This document shows, piece by piece, positions 42,794-52,412 of a stretch of 64,000 nucleotides of DNA. Below the pieces are notes generated by a model. It searched no databases and was not told where the DNA came from. It saw only the letters and a program-made list of their open reading frames with translations. The DNA is taken from assembly GCA_002127295.1 (NCBI GenBank), contig NFUV01000002.1:744001-808000 (forward strand). Direction: 5' to 3'. How positions within the stretch are numbered: position 1 is the stretch's first letter; every line of letters starts with the position of its first letter. The translations under genes and the position numbers were made by a program. This stretch comes from Chitinophagaceae bacterium IBVUCB2 (GTDB lineage Bacteria > Bacteroidota > Bacteroidia > Chitinophagales > Chitinophagaceae).

Positions 42794-45412
42794 TCACTTT
42801 ATCAGTGTAACAACGCCTTTTTGAAAATAAGCAGCACCTGTATAGTCAGTAGCTTTTACTACCCATACAAAAGTGTTCGTGGCTTGCAGTTGTCCATTTA
42901 CTCTGCCGTCCCAACCTTGTCCGTTGATCCGGGTAGTAAATAGGAGTTGCCCCCAGCGGTTATAGATGCTAAAATATTCAATGGATTTTATGCCAACAGC
43001 AATAGGCCTCACCACATCATTAAGCCCATCATTATTGGGGGTAAAGCCGGTAGGCACAAAAACAGTTGGAGGGGTTTTGAAAACTTTTATTGTAATATAT
43101 GCAGAGTCGCGGCAGCCTTCTTCGCTAAAGCCCACCACTTTGTACCGTGTGTCTTCACTGGTTATAGAAAATATAGCCACGGGATTTGGAATATTAGTGG
43201 CAGAAAGCACACCTTGGGGCGACCATATATATGCAACAGCACCTGTTGCATTTAATTGCAATGGTTGACCTGCAATTACCGCAGTATCATTACCCGCCGA
43301 TACATTCATCTTAGGATTTACCGTAACAGTAACTGTATCTCTTGATGGCTTTGGACAACCACTCAATAAATTATATACAGTCAGCACATAATCTGTTGTT
43401 CTTGGCGGATATCCTACCGGCCTTAAAGTACTTGCATTATTCAGCCGGTTAGGTGGCGACCAACTCCACGAAGTTCCATCGGTGGAGCCGTTCAATTGGG
43501 CGGCGGTATTATAGCAAATGGAAAAATCCTCACCAGCATTTACAGTAGGGTAGGGCACAGTAGTTACAACAACATTTTCTGTAGCAATACAGCCGCCAAT
43601 CCTGGCTGTAACTGTGTAATTTGTTTGTTGATTATTGGTAAAAACAAATGGGCTCTTTTCCGTAGCATCAATTATTTGCGAAGCCGGTGTCCACGAAAAT
43701 TGTAAACCATCTGAAATGGTTCTTAATTGTATCGTATCTCCACGGCAGATAATTGTATCATTCATCGGTTGTAACGTAACAAAATTTACTACTCTTACTT
43801 TAACGGAATCTGTGTTGATACAGCCATCCTCATTTAATGTAACGTAGTAAATAGTAGTGGTAGCTGGAGAAACAGTAGGGGAGGATGTGTTTGGATTAGT
43901 AATATTTACCAGTGGTGACCAGCTGAAAACACCAGTACCACTTGCCTGCAACATCACATTATCATTTATGCAAATCAATGTGTCTTTAAATGCCAGTGCA
44001 ATAGGTGGTTTGTCGATTATGAAAACATCTTTGGTAACAGTATCCCTGCACCCTCTTGTATCAGTAGCAATTAGCCGTACGTTTTTTACTCCAATTCCAG
44101 GATAAGTATAGGTTGGATTTTGTAGTGTTGATACATCTGTTGCTGTAGATGGTTCTCCAAAATCCCAGCGCCATGAATTCGGTGTACCGTGTACTGATGT
44201 AGTACCATCAAGGAAACTTGTAGGTTTGGTAAGACAAATACCATTTGATGTAAAGTTTGGAGCAAAACCGGGAAAGACCCTGATGGTAGATGTAGTTGAA
44301 TCGGTGCAGGGCTGCCCTCGGTTAATAACCAGCTTCACTGTATACACTCCAATCATAGGGAAAGTGTAAGTTGCTACTGGTCCGGAGAATGAAAAAATAT
44401 TCACATTTGCATTGTTATAAAATTCCCAATCAGTAGAAAGTATCAATGGACTGGTAGATTGGTTAGCGATTGAAATAGTTTGAGTATTCTTACAAAGAAG
44501 GTACTCCGGTAATAAAGCGGCAGCAGCAATATTACAATCTGCTACCTGTATCTGAACATCTTTTCGTTGCCTTGCAATAACCACTCCGTTTCTTATCTCT
44601 TCTACGCAAACAGTAATAACATATGTTCCCTGTCCGGGGGCAATCCCTGTTACAAGCCCAGTCGTAGCATTAATCTGAACAGCACCACCTAAAGGTGCGG
44701 TGCTGGAAAATGAAGGTTCATTATAAGGCACAGAAGGAAATGGAGGAGGGCCGGTGGGGGTAGAATTGCCGCCGGCACTAGTACTTGCATAGGCTTCGCA
44801 AAACGAATAACGCAATTCATCACCATCTGCATCTTCTGCGGCAAAACTATAAGTAAAATCATTTTCAGCACATATAACTACAAGATCACTTCCGGTAAAA
44901 ACAGCACTGTTATTATCGGGACCATCTGCGGCAGGTGTTATGCCCGGTATTTCTGCAGTATAAGTAGCACCCACCTGGCTCGATCCTGGTGCAAGGTTAT
45001 CAATACCATCAATTCTGTAATTTACCTGGCTTGAAATTATATACCCTCCCGCCGAAGCAGGAACTGAAATGGTGAAATTATAATATGCTACATCATAACA
45101 AACTTGTGGAGGATTAGTAATACATGGATCGGGATTAGTAATGCTGATATTCTCCTGGCTGTTGATATTAACCGTGAAGTCGTTTATTCTTGCTCCGTTT
45201 GTTTTATCAAAAATTGAAATCCAGGTAGGATTGGGAAACTGGCGATTACTGCCACAGCGTTGTAGCAACCTGAGAGTAACGGCATATTGATATTGTCCGT
45301 TATTAATTCCCACTAATCTATAATACATCTCCCCCCCGGTAATATGGCTGGCCCTGGTTGCAAATGGAAGAGCAACCAGCAATAGTATTGTATAAAGTAA
45401 TTTTCGAAGCAT
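42794..45412 (-). CDS. Large secreted protein with PKD repeats and type IX (type B) sorting domain
   Basis: 872 residues. Signal peptide (about 1-21, LLYTILLLVALPFATRA), then a conserved N-terminal module (SHITGGEMYYRLVGINNGQY), two PKD-like domains (WEFYNNANV...TYTFPMIGVYTVKLV and WRWDFGEPS...TYTYPGIGVKNVRLI), and several Ig-like repeats each with a W-SP motif (FSWSPLVNI, FSWTPASQI, WSWSPPNRL, YIWSPQGVL). It ends in a CHU_C gliding-motility C-terminal domain (VFVPTGFTPNNDGLND, IYNRWGQLLF, GWDGRVNGQ). The tail directs export by type IX secretion. Probably a surface adhesin or matrix protein; it fits the porQ and sprE-like genes found elsewhere in the window. Confidence 0.92.
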   Translation of the reverse strand: MLRKLLYTILLLVALPFATRASHITGGEMYYRLVGINNGQYQYAVTLRLLQRCGSNRQFPNPTWISIFDKTNGARINDFTVNINSQENISITNPDPCITNPPQVCYDVAYYNFTISVPASAGGYIISSQVNYRIDGIDNLAPGSSQVGATYTAEIPGITPAADGPDNNSAVFTGSDLVVICAENDFTYSFAAEDADGDELRYSFCEAYASTSAGGNSTPTGPPPFPSVPYNEPSFSSTAPLGGAVQINATTGLVTGIAPGQGTYVITVCVEEIRNGVVIARQRKDVQIQVADCNIAAAALLPEYLLCKNTQTISIANQSTSPLILSTDWEFYNNANVNIFSFSGPVATYTFPMIGVYTVKLVINRGQPCTDSTTSTIRVFPGFAPNFTSNGICLTKPTSFLDGTTSVHGTPNSWRWDFGEPSTATDVSTLQNPTYTYPGIGVKNVRLIATDTRGCRDTVTKDVFIIDKPPIALAFKDTLICINDNVMLQASGTGVFSWSPLVNITNPNTSSPTVSPATTTIYYVTLNEDGCINTDSVKVRVVNFVTLQPMNDTIICRGDTIQLRTISDGLQFSWTPASQIIDATEKSPFVFTNNQQTNYTVTARIGGCIATENVVVTTVPYPTVNAGEDFSICYNTAAQLNGSTDGTSWSWSPPNRLNNASTLRPVGYPPRTTDYVLTVYNLLSGCPKPSRDTVTVTVNPKMNVSAGNDTAVIAGQPLQLNATGAVAYIWSPQGVLSATNIPNPVAIFSITSEDTRYKVVGFSEEGCRDSAYITIKVFKTPPTVFVPTGFTPNNDGLNDVVRPIAVGIKSIEYFSIYNRWGQLLFTTRINGQGWDGRVNGQLQATNTFVWVVKATDYTGAAYFQKGVVTLIK

Positions 45413-45598
45413 CGCTTCTTTCTGTTTGAGCCAGGGGAAAAACCTTCTTTATAAAGGTAAGTATATAAACGAATGGATAAAAGAGTTAGATGTAAAGGCA
45501 GAAAAGCTTTTTTGGGCTTCCAACTAATTGATTTTAACAGACGTCTCACTGCTGTCATTGCAATAAATGACTATTTTTAAGACATAACTATTTGTAAT

Positions 45599-46090
45599 AT
45601 GAAGCTTGTCCTGCTATTCGCCTTGTTTTTATCCACTGCAGCCACTGCCCAGGAATGTAAATTAATAAAGGAAACAGATCCTTATACCAAGGAAACATTG
45701 CTTTCTACCGGTTTTATTTTTGTAACGGGAGGTTCGGTTACGGTGGATGCAAATAGCAAAGAAATTGATGTGCTGTTTTCAATCGCAGGTGCAGATAAAT
45801 GTTATGATAATAATTCTACGGCTGTTATCTACTTTGAAGGTTCAAAAGTAAAAACAACCTTACGCAATGGTGGTACGATGAACTGCGAAGGTCTTTTTCA
45901 TTTTATATTTAAAAACACTGCCAGTACAACAGCGGTTTTGAAAAAAATTACTACACAGAAGATCACTCATATTGTATTTACAGGTAATAATAAGAAAGAA
46001 ACAACCCTTAGTATTTCTCCGCAACAGCAAGACGCATTAGTACTGTTGGCTAATTGTCTGGTAACGGATGCAAAATCCCTGATAAAGTAG
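45599..46090 (+). CDS. Small exported protein of unknown function
   Basis: 163 residues with a clear signal peptide (LVLLFALFLSTAATAQ, cleaved about residue 18). The mature part is beta-rich (STGFIFVTGGSVTVDANSKEIDVLFSI, STAVIYFEGSKVKTTLRNGGTMNCEGLFHFIF) and has four cysteines, three in ECK, KCYDNN and MNCEG and one near the C-terminus, so disulfides are possible. No family recognised. Divergent from the CHU_C protein gene. Confidence 0.7.
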   Translation: MKLVLLFALFLSTAATAQECKLIKETDPYTKETLLSTGFIFVTGGSVTVDANSKEIDVLFSIAGADKCYDNNSTAVIYFEGSKVKTTLRNGGTMNCEGLFHFIFKNTASTTAVLKKITTQKITHIVFTGNNKKETTLSISPQQQDALVLLANCLVTDAKSLIK

Positions 46091-46315
46091 CTCGTATAAC
46101 AGGGAATTAAAATAAACACTTAGCATTTGTAAGGAATTTTGTAAGTAGTTGTAGTTGTACCAACGACAACTGAATAGTGTAATAAACTATTTTTTGATAT
46201 GCTTAATATTCCGTTCTTGCAGCCAGAAAAACAACAGTAAGTAATTTCCCTATAAGAACCCCATCCTGTGAATGCCAATACCAATCCTATTGTTTTGACC
46301 TTTAATTCCAACCCC

Positions 46316-46756
46316 ATGAAAAGTCAACTAAACGCTGCCGTACCCGAGGTTTCCAGCAACGGTCTATCATTGCAGCAATTGGTAAACCGGTTCGTAAGCA
46401 GTTCACATGAAATGGCATTTCGCAATAAAGTAATTATTGTAAATGAAGTGCCCGGGGATTTGATCATAACCGCCGACGAAAATAAAGTAGTCCCTGTTAT
46501 TGATGAACTGCTTACAGCCGTAGTTTTAAATGGGAAAAACAGCAGCATATATGTAAGTGCCGATCGCTACCGGGATATTATTATTCTTAATATACAGGAT
46601 CGAAATAATAACAATGGGTATGCTTTAGCTTTTAGTATCATGTCTGTAGAGCAGCAGGCAACAGCGGCGGGTGGTTCTCTAACTATTGACGGCAAACAGA
46701 AAAAGGTGACTACTATCTCATTCAGCTTTCCCATTTATTTGCAGCAAACGGCGTAA
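46316..46756 (+). CDS. Degenerate stand-alone HATPase-like protein
   Basis: 146 residues from the ATG at 46316 (MKSQLNAAVPEVSS); an in-frame ATG at 46268 would add 16 residues. The segment FRNKVIIVNEVPGDLIITADENKVVPVIDELLTAVVLNGKNSSIYVSADRYRDIIILNIQDRN aligns by eye with the N-box to G1 region of histidine kinase ATPase domains, but the N-box Asn and the G-box glycines are missing. It ends TTISFSFPI, as HATPase domains often do. No HisKA part exists. It is probably a non-catalytic relic or adaptor; the family is inferred. Confidence 0.55.
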   Translation: MKSQLNAAVPEVSSNGLSLQQLVNRFVSSSHEMAFRNKVIIVNEVPGDLIITADENKVVPVIDELLTAVVLNGKNSSIYVSADRYRDIIILNIQDRNNNNGYALAFSIMSVEQQATAAGGSLTIDGKQKKVTTISFSFPIYLQQTA

Positions 46757-46765
46757 GAAATTCAA

Positions 46766-47362
46766 CTAGCGGAAAGTACCTGATAATGTAAAGCAGGCCC
46801 TGTTGTTGATTTTATAGAAAATCTGGCCGTTTATTTTCCGGATGGTTCGGCTCTTTTCTTTATCTAACAATCTCCCTTTATTATCAAAAAATTGTGGCTG
46901 ATCAAAAAAAGCTACTGTAAAATATTTTTCTTTGCGTTTTGAGCCGAGCTTGTTATGACGTAGTGAAAGAAATACCATGAACTTCTCTTGTCCTCTTTCA
47001 TAATAATCAAGGTTGGTGATCCAGGTACAACGCATTTGTTTCATATCAGCAAAAAGAGAAAGCATTTCAGGTACATTAAACCTGTAGGCCTTTAAAGTAT
47101 CTGCAAGATTATTTTCACCGGGGTTAAAATGATAAATGTAGCGGATGCTGTCGGTGATAATTTCTATACCCACTTCGGCATAATTTTTATCCCGTACTTC
47201 AAACGAAAAAGGATGCAGCCGGTGTATTTTCTTAAATCGATCTTTAATTGAAACAAGAGTTGCTTCATTCTGCCGGTAATAATCAGCTGTCAGCTCTCTG
47301 TTGGACGAGCAGGATGCACAAAGAATACTTGCCGATAAAATATATGCCAGGTAGTTTTTCAT
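46766..47362 (-). CDS. Lipoprotein linked to the CHAT locus
   Basis: 198 residues from the ATG at 47362 (MKNYLAYILSASILCASCSSN), a lipoprotein signal with the lipidated Cys at residue 15 or 18. A longer frame from 47452 would start with TTG inside the upstream gene and is rejected. The body (LVSIKDRFKKIHRLHPFSFEVRDKNYAEVGIEIITDSIRYIYHF) is unrecognised. Its ATG overlaps the TGA of the upstream gene in an ATGA junction, so the two proteins are made together and may act together at the outer membrane. Confidence 0.75.
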   Translation of the reverse strand: MKNYLAYILSASILCASCSSNRELTADYYRQNEATLVSIKDRFKKIHRLHPFSFEVRDKNYAEVGIEIITDSIRYIYHFNPGENNLADTLKAYRFNVPEMLSLFADMKQMRCTWITNLDYYERGQEKFMVFLSLRHNKLGSKRKEKYFTVAFFDQPQFFDNKGRLLDKEKSRTIRKINGQIFYKINNRACFTLSGTFR

Positions 47363-48270
47363 TTTACATTGGTTGCATAAGTAATACCAAAAACAGCTTT
47401 GCGCAATAATTCTGGCGAAATTTGCTGCAACGATTTCATGCCATAATCCCAATAAATAATATTGATTTTATCATTATCAACTTTTTGAATATCCAGTAAT
47501 AAGATATAATGCGTAGGAATGCTGAAACGGGACGATGTATGTTTCTTACGATATAAAAGCCGGTTATTAAGATATAGAAATACTGTACCTCTTTCTAATC
47601 TCTCTTGAATATGGATATAAAGATCATCTATCCACGGACGCATAAGATCGGATCCCCGGGCCCGTATTCTTAACTTGAAGACTTTGCGCAGCATCCGGTT
47701 GAATTTGGAATAATTAGTAGAAGCCCAAAGTGTATTTTCGTCCCCCTTGTCAAAATTCAGGTTTACAAAATTCAGGTAACCTTTAAAACGGTCTGCCAGG
47801 CATAGAAACCACATTTGCGCTGCAGGATTTAAGTCAAGAGCTCCTTTGTATTTTAATAAACCTGCTTCTGCTAAAATGGCTTTACCGGGTCTAAAATTTA
47901 TATTGTTATAACTGGCTTTTCCTTCTTTATATAATTTTAGCATAAACTGGCAAAAGCCCAGGGGATCATTTTTTAGCGGCAGGTAGGTGAGAGCAGAGTA
48001 GGCACAAAAATTATTAGTTCGGCCTTCATAAAATTTTAGGGGGGAAGTGGCAAAGCCTCTCAGGTTGTCAAAAAAAATATCAGGTTGTACATTTATCCAA
48101 TACCTGCTTGAGTCGGTTCGCTGTACACTATCCAGCCAGGCCATTGCCTGGGATTGTGTAGAAGTTTGAATGCTGTCTGCGACACTTTCTGTGTTTTTCG
48201 CTGAAACTGAAAAACAGGTAAATACTAAAAGAATAAATGGATTGTATATGTGGAGGGCAACTTTCTTCAT
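47359..48270 (-). CDS. Exported protein with possible papain-like cysteine peptidase triad
   Basis: 303 residues with a signal peptide (about 1-24, FILLVFTCFSVSA). No named family recognised. Three elements occur in the order and setting of C39/papain-like peptidases: Cys89 in NNFCAYSAL at the start of a hydrophobic helix, His254 in PTHYILLLDI at the start of a strand, and Asp275 in IIYWDYG. The triad is inference from spacing. The start is 48 bases after the stop of the TPR-CHAT gene and the end overlaps the lipoprotein gene by 4 bases, so it belongs to the CHAT locus. Confidence 0.65.
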   Translation of the reverse strand: MKKVALHIYNPFILLVFTCFSVSAKNTESVADSIQTSTQSQAMAWLDSVQRTDSSRYWINVQPDIFFDNLRGFATSPLKFYEGRTNNFCAYSALTYLPLKNDPLGFCQFMLKLYKEGKASYNNINFRPGKAILAEAGLLKYKGALDLNPAAQMWFLCLADRFKGYLNFVNLNFDKGDENTLWASTNYSKFNRMLRKVFKLRIRARGSDLMRPWIDDLYIHIQERLERGTVFLYLNNRLLYRKKHTSSRFSIPTHYILLLDIQKVDNDKINIIYWDYGMKSLQQISPELLRKAVFGITYATNVK

Positions 48271-48287
48271 AAAGGGACAACTTTACA

Positions 48288-48411
48288 AAAATAGTTCCAT
48301 TTGTTTGTATGCTGTCGTTTATCTTACCAAAATCCAAGCCGCCCATTTATAAGGCTCATTGCGGTATTTATTTTTCATGGTTGTCTGGGTATTTCGAAAT
48401 GCATCATCTAT
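48288..48411. repeat. Direct repeat copy A, at the 3' end of CHAT gene 1
   Basis: This 124-base stretch and the one at 52289-52412 are about 94 percent identical by eye (7 mismatches), and 48350-48400 has almost none. The repeat covers the last 31 codons of both CHAT genes and continues about 31 bases beyond both stop codons. It marks the duplication or a later conversion event. Confidence 0.85.
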
Positions 48412-51288
48412 TGTGTTGCCTGTAAATAATTTTCTGTAAAACTCTGTCATAAACTCCGCTGTTTCAGCATCCGGAACATCCCATAAGCTCATAATTAGAT
48501 TTTTCGCACCTGCAATTTTAAAGGCCCGCTGTAATCCGTACACACCTTCACTGCCTTGAATATCGCCTAAACCTGTTTCGCAGGCAGAAAGGACCGCTAG
48601 CTTAGTATTTGATAAATTTAAGTTAGCTACTTCATAAGCAGTTAAAATTCCATCCTGTATACCGGAAATGGATTTATTATCCCATGCATAATTTGCACCT
48701 GCCATTGTTAATCCTGAACGCATTAAAGGGTCGTCTGATTGCTTGAAAATCCTTCCTTCAGTAGCTACCGAATTTTCTAGTTTTCCTTTAGGGTCGGGGA
48801 AGAAAAAACCATGCGTGGCTATATGTAAAACTTCTGGGGAATTCCTACCTGATATTGATTTTAAGGATTCTTCGGTAGCCTCCCAACCTATGTACGAAGT
48901 TACTATATAATTTTTATCAGATGCCATCTGGCTTATATTCTCCACTTCTAATTTGCTATCGGGTAAATATTGATAAATATTGCCTCTTTCAAGATCATTC
49001 GGAAATGAACGGCTTACAATGTATGAGCTTGTATATTTAATTGCCGCTTGTTTTAAAGCCGTTGTATCTCCATCATAAAATATACCGCCATACAAGTTTA
49101 ATTTGTCAGATATCCTTACATAATCTTGTTCATAATTAGAAACAGATCCTGTAGTATTGAGTTGAAAGAATTTGTATTTGTCGCTAAGAATCTTGTTGTC
49201 TTTCATTGTTAGCGCTGCAACTGGAATTTTATGTAAAATTCCAGTTGCAGAAAAGTAAATCGTTGAGATTCCAGAAAGATGAGCCTCCAAAGGGTGCCAA
49301 ATCAATTCATACAATTGAGTGCTTTTACTATATCGAAAGTTAATTGTGGTTTCTTTTTTTTCGGTTCGTGTTTTAGTTATAATGTAGTCAAAATCCCGGT
49401 TATTGAAAAGCGGTACTGTAATTGGTTCTGCAATTTTATTTTTAAGTAAAATAGCACAATAGAATACTGTATCTCTCACATTGTAAGAAAAAAATTCTAT
49501 AGCAGCTTCGGTTTTTTCTAATTTACTTATAATGTCGTTTATTGTAGGTGTTTTGAATTGTTGTGCCACAAAATTTGGTGATAATTTAGTTAACTCCTTC
49601 TCAATTTTTTCAGCTTGTTCTGTTAAAAGATTAATGTTCTCCTTACTATCTCCCGATTTTGAATATTGGTAAACAATTGTATTTCTTATAACATTATATT
49701 TTTTAAGTAGTTGCTGATAGGCAGGGTTTGAATTTTTTCTATTAGTAATAATTGCAGTTTTTAATAATAATCCTTTTAATAATAATTGCATATTATAGGC
49801 AGTTTCTTTTAAAGATTTATTATCACTGATTATTATTTGTTTGTTCAGCTCATTAAAGTAGCGGTTTGAATAAATAAGGTAGCTTTGTTTTTGATTGTCA
49901 GAAAGAAAATTGAAATTCTTTTTTAGTGTTTCTTCTACGACATCAATACTTTTTTTTAGAACACTTTCTCCCTCTGATACTTTCCCCCATTTTTTCAGGT
50001 TCATTGCTCTATTTAGCAGATAGTCGGAATATTTTTTTGTAAGTGTGCTATTATTTTTTTCTGCGTTAGCAATCAAAAGTTTATAAACAGAGTCGGCTTT
50101 GCTATAGTTTTCATTTAAAGTTAATAATAGAGATTTATAGTGTAAGTAAGTAGAATAACTAAAGCTGAAGCTGAAATTTTTTTTATTAAAAGCTTCATCG
50201 AGCTCGAGCATCAAGGAATCTGCCGATTTTTTTTCATTAACCAACAAATGAAATTGAATCAGAAGTGTTCGGATTTGGGTAAATTCTACAATATTTTCTT
50301 TCTTAATATCCGGGATAATTTTTTTAACCGAGCTAATTATTATCTTTAAGTTAGTAAGGTCCTCTGAAGAAATATAAATGTTTCCTAGTAAAACCAGAGT
50401 CGTTAAATAGTGGTCACTTTTTTTTTGGAATGTTGTTTCCAGATTCTTCTTTGCAAGAAGAAAATATTTTTCTGCTTTCTTGCTCTCGCCAATTGTGTAA
50501 TAGAAAGATGCTTGGTAGTAGAGTACTTTTCCATAAGTTGGATGATTCGCACCATAATACTCTTTTGCCCACTCTTCTAAATTGATATATATGGAGTCGG
50601 CTCTTTTGATGTCCTCAATATGCATAAAAAATGAGCCAAAATTTGTCATATAAGTGATGTGGCTCTGAGGATCATATTTTTTAGCGTATTCGGCGTTGTA
50701 ATATGTGTCACTTTTTTTAATGAGTTCTAATCCTTCTAAGTACCTGTTAGTATGTATATAGCCAAATCCTAAGTCGGACAAACAACTGCTCATTAGAAAT
50801 CGTACATCTTCTATATTGTAAGTAGCTTCAAAAGTATTAACTACCCCACCTTTAGCTAGTTTATCAATATTCTTAAGTAAAATTTCTCTACATTTTTCTA
50901 GAAAAGGGGTAGTTTTAAAATAATTATTTTTCCGATGATAAATAAGATAATGAATATTTAATGCTGAGTAATACTTAATGTCACTAGCTCCATATCTTTT
51001 TAGAACGACAAGTTCCAGCTCTTCAATTAATTTTTCAGATTCATCATATCTTTTTAATAATCCGTTTGCCATAGCGGAATAGTAAAGAAGGTAAGGATAT
51101 ATAGTGTCTGATTTTTGTTGGGTCGATAGAATAATTTTGCGAACACTATCAGCGTAAATATTCGCCTCTTTTAACTGCCCTATACTAAATAGTCTCACTA
51201 GCTCAACCTGTAATGAAGCAAGCTTTGGATTTTGGGAATAGCTAATTTTTGATGCTAATAAGAAAATTATTAAAATGGGGATCCTCAT
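48319..51288 (-). CDS. Exported TPR-CHAT protease-like protein 1
   Basis: 989 residues. Signal peptide MRIPILIIFLLASKISYSQ, then roughly 500 residues of helical tetratricopeptide-type repeats (such as YANAEYAKKYDPQSH-type and KVLYYQASFYYTIGESKKAEKYFLLAKK), and a C-terminal CHAT (caspase-like) domain. The catalytic pair is present: His826 in HIATHGFF and Cys903 in LSACETGLGD. The segment GVYGLQRAFKIAGAKNLIMSLWDVPD is the standard CHAT core. Located 12 bases after a LolA-like gene, mirroring the second cassette. By eye it is more AT-rich than its paralogue. The natural substrate is unknown. Confidence 0.9.
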   Translation of the reverse strand: MRIPILIIFLLASKISYSQNPKLASLQVELVRLFSIGQLKEANIYADSVRKIILSTQQKSDTIYPYLLYYSAMANGLLKRYDESEKLIEELELVVLKRYGASDIKYYSALNIHYLIYHRKNNYFKTTPFLEKCREILLKNIDKLAKGGVVNTFEATYNIEDVRFLMSSCLSDLGFGYIHTNRYLEGLELIKKSDTYYNAEYAKKYDPQSHITYMTNFGSFFMHIEDIKRADSIYINLEEWAKEYYGANHPTYGKVLYYQASFYYTIGESKKAEKYFLLAKKNLETTFQKKSDHYLTTLVLLGNIYISSEDLTNLKIIISSVKKIIPDIKKENIVEFTQIRTLLIQFHLLVNEKKSADSLMLELDEAFNKKNFSFSFSYSTYLHYKSLLLTLNENYSKADSVYKLLIANAEKNNSTLTKKYSDYLLNRAMNLKKWGKVSEGESVLKKSIDVVEETLKKNFNFLSDNQKQSYLIYSNRYFNELNKQIIISDNKSLKETAYNMQLLLKGLLLKTAIITNRKNSNPAYQQLLKKYNVIRNTIVYQYSKSGDSKENINLLTEQAEKIEKELTKLSPNFVAQQFKTPTINDIISKLEKTEAAIEFFSYNVRDTVFYCAILLKNKIAEPITVPLFNNRDFDYIITKTRTEKKETTINFRYSKSTQLYELIWHPLEAHLSGISTIYFSATGILHKIPVAALTMKDNKILSDKYKFFQLNTTGSVSNYEQDYVRISDKLNLYGGIFYDGDTTALKQAAIKYTSSYIVSRSFPNDLERGNIYQYLPDSKLEVENISQMASDKNYIVTSYIGWEATEESLKSISGRNSPEVLHIATHGFFFPDPKGKLENSVATEGRIFKQSDDPLMRSGLTMAGANYAWDNKSISGIQDGILTAYEVANLNLSNTKLAVLSACETGLGDIQGSEGVYGLQRAFKIAGAKNLIMSLWDVPDAETAEFMTEFYRKLFTGNTIDDAFRNTQTTMKNKYRNEPYKWAAWILVR

Positions 51289-51300
51289 TTGATTTAAAAC

Positions 51301-52044
51301 TTAAAATTCAGATTTTTTTGCAGCAACAGGATCAAAAACTGAAGAGTTTAATGGGGAGTTAATTGTCAGTTTTCTTATGAACATTTTACCAGGCCCAAGT
51401 GTCAATGCATAAGGAATAATATATCCTTCTGGTGTTTTTTGAAAATTTCCAAACATATTTTCTGAAATTATTTGGCCTTTCTCATTTGAGGATATCGTTA
51501 TTATTGTCTTTACAAGGTAGTTAGATACTGTATCAACAAACCCCCTAATTTGCTGTCCTGATTTTAAAATAATTTTTAGTTTATAGCATACCAGATCGTC
51601 TTCCACCTCCAAACCCTCATAAGTAATAGCATGTCCTTTTTCCTTGTAATTGAAAAGCGGACCCTGAAGGTCTAAAGAGCTTAAATAGATTTCTGTTTCT
51701 TCTGCTTTCATAGGTTGAGGTTCTTTCATTCCTTGAAAAGGGAAATACTGCCATCCGTTTTTCGGAGTTACAATAATAAAACCAGGGGTTTTTAAAACGG
51801 TAACATCAAATCGCTGTCCAATGTTGTGATATAAATATGCCTTAAGAGGTAACTCATAAGCCTCTATTCTAAAAGTCCCCTCAATAGTAAGTGTATTAAG
51901 AGAATCTAATTTTTGCTGGCCACCCATTGCAGCAACATGTTTTTTTACAATTTGATCAACTTCCTGCCCTGCTAATTTTAAAGGAGTATTCAATATAGAC
52001 GGCAAGAGAATCAATAGGAAGCTAATTTTTTTAGATTGGCGCAT
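51301..52044 (-). CDS. LolA-like exported protein 1 (partner of CHAT 1)
   Basis: 247 residues with a signal peptide. KHVAAMGGQQKLDSLNTLTIEGTFRI is the N-terminal pattern of the outer-membrane lipoprotein-sorting (LolA/LolB-like) beta-barrel half, and GWQYFPFQGMKEPQPM, CYKLKIILKSGQQIRGFVDTVSNYLVKTII follow. It is about half identical by eye to the protein at 55314-56057. It is always placed 12 bases before a CHAT gene here, so the pair probably works together in the periplasm. General Lol function is unlikely because the normal lolA would not be duplicated beside CHAT genes. Confidence 0.8.
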   Translation of the reverse strand: MRQSKKISFLLILLPSILNTPLKLAGQEVDQIVKKHVAAMGGQQKLDSLNTLTIEGTFRIEAYELPLKAYLYHNIGQRFDVTVLKTPGFIIVTPKNGWQYFPFQGMKEPQPMKAEETEIYLSSLDLQGPLFNYKEKGHAITYEGLEVEDDLVCYKLKIILKSGQQIRGFVDTVSNYLVKTIITISSNEKGQIISENMFGNFQKTPEGYIIPYALTLGPGKMFIRKLTINSPLNSSVFDPVAAKKSEF

Positions 52045-52288
52045 ACAATTCAGATTTAGAAATTTATCGAAATTGATATGAAAGTAGGGCCGGTTGTTAG
52101 TATTTAAAACATAAGGGAGGGTAGCTTGACTATGTTCTCAGTATATTAAGTTAATAACTTTATTTTAAAACTAATAAAGATAAATAAGAAAATTTTCCTT
52201 CTAAAATGTGAGTCTTTATTTTCAACGAAATATTATTATTTGTAATAAGGTTTGAGAAAGAACGGTAACCTTTTTATTGAGAAATCTT

Positions 52289-52412
52289 AAAATAGTTCCA
52301 TTTCTTTGTATGCCGTCGTTTATCTTACCAAAATCCACGCAGCCCATTTATAAGGCTCATTGCGGTATTTATTTTTCATGGTTGTCTGGGTGTTTCTAAA
52401 TGCCTCATCTAT
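52289..52412. repeat. Direct repeat copy B, at the 3' end of CHAT gene 2
   Basis: Partner of 48288-48411, offset 4001 bases. Includes the last 31 codons of CHAT gene 2 and 31 bases downstream of its stop codon. Confidence 0.85.

Noticed and set aside
52045-52319. Possible gene between the two LolA/CHAT cassettes
   Set aside because: No frame with protein-like composition and no RNA structure was seen in this 275-base gap apart from the repeat at its left end.
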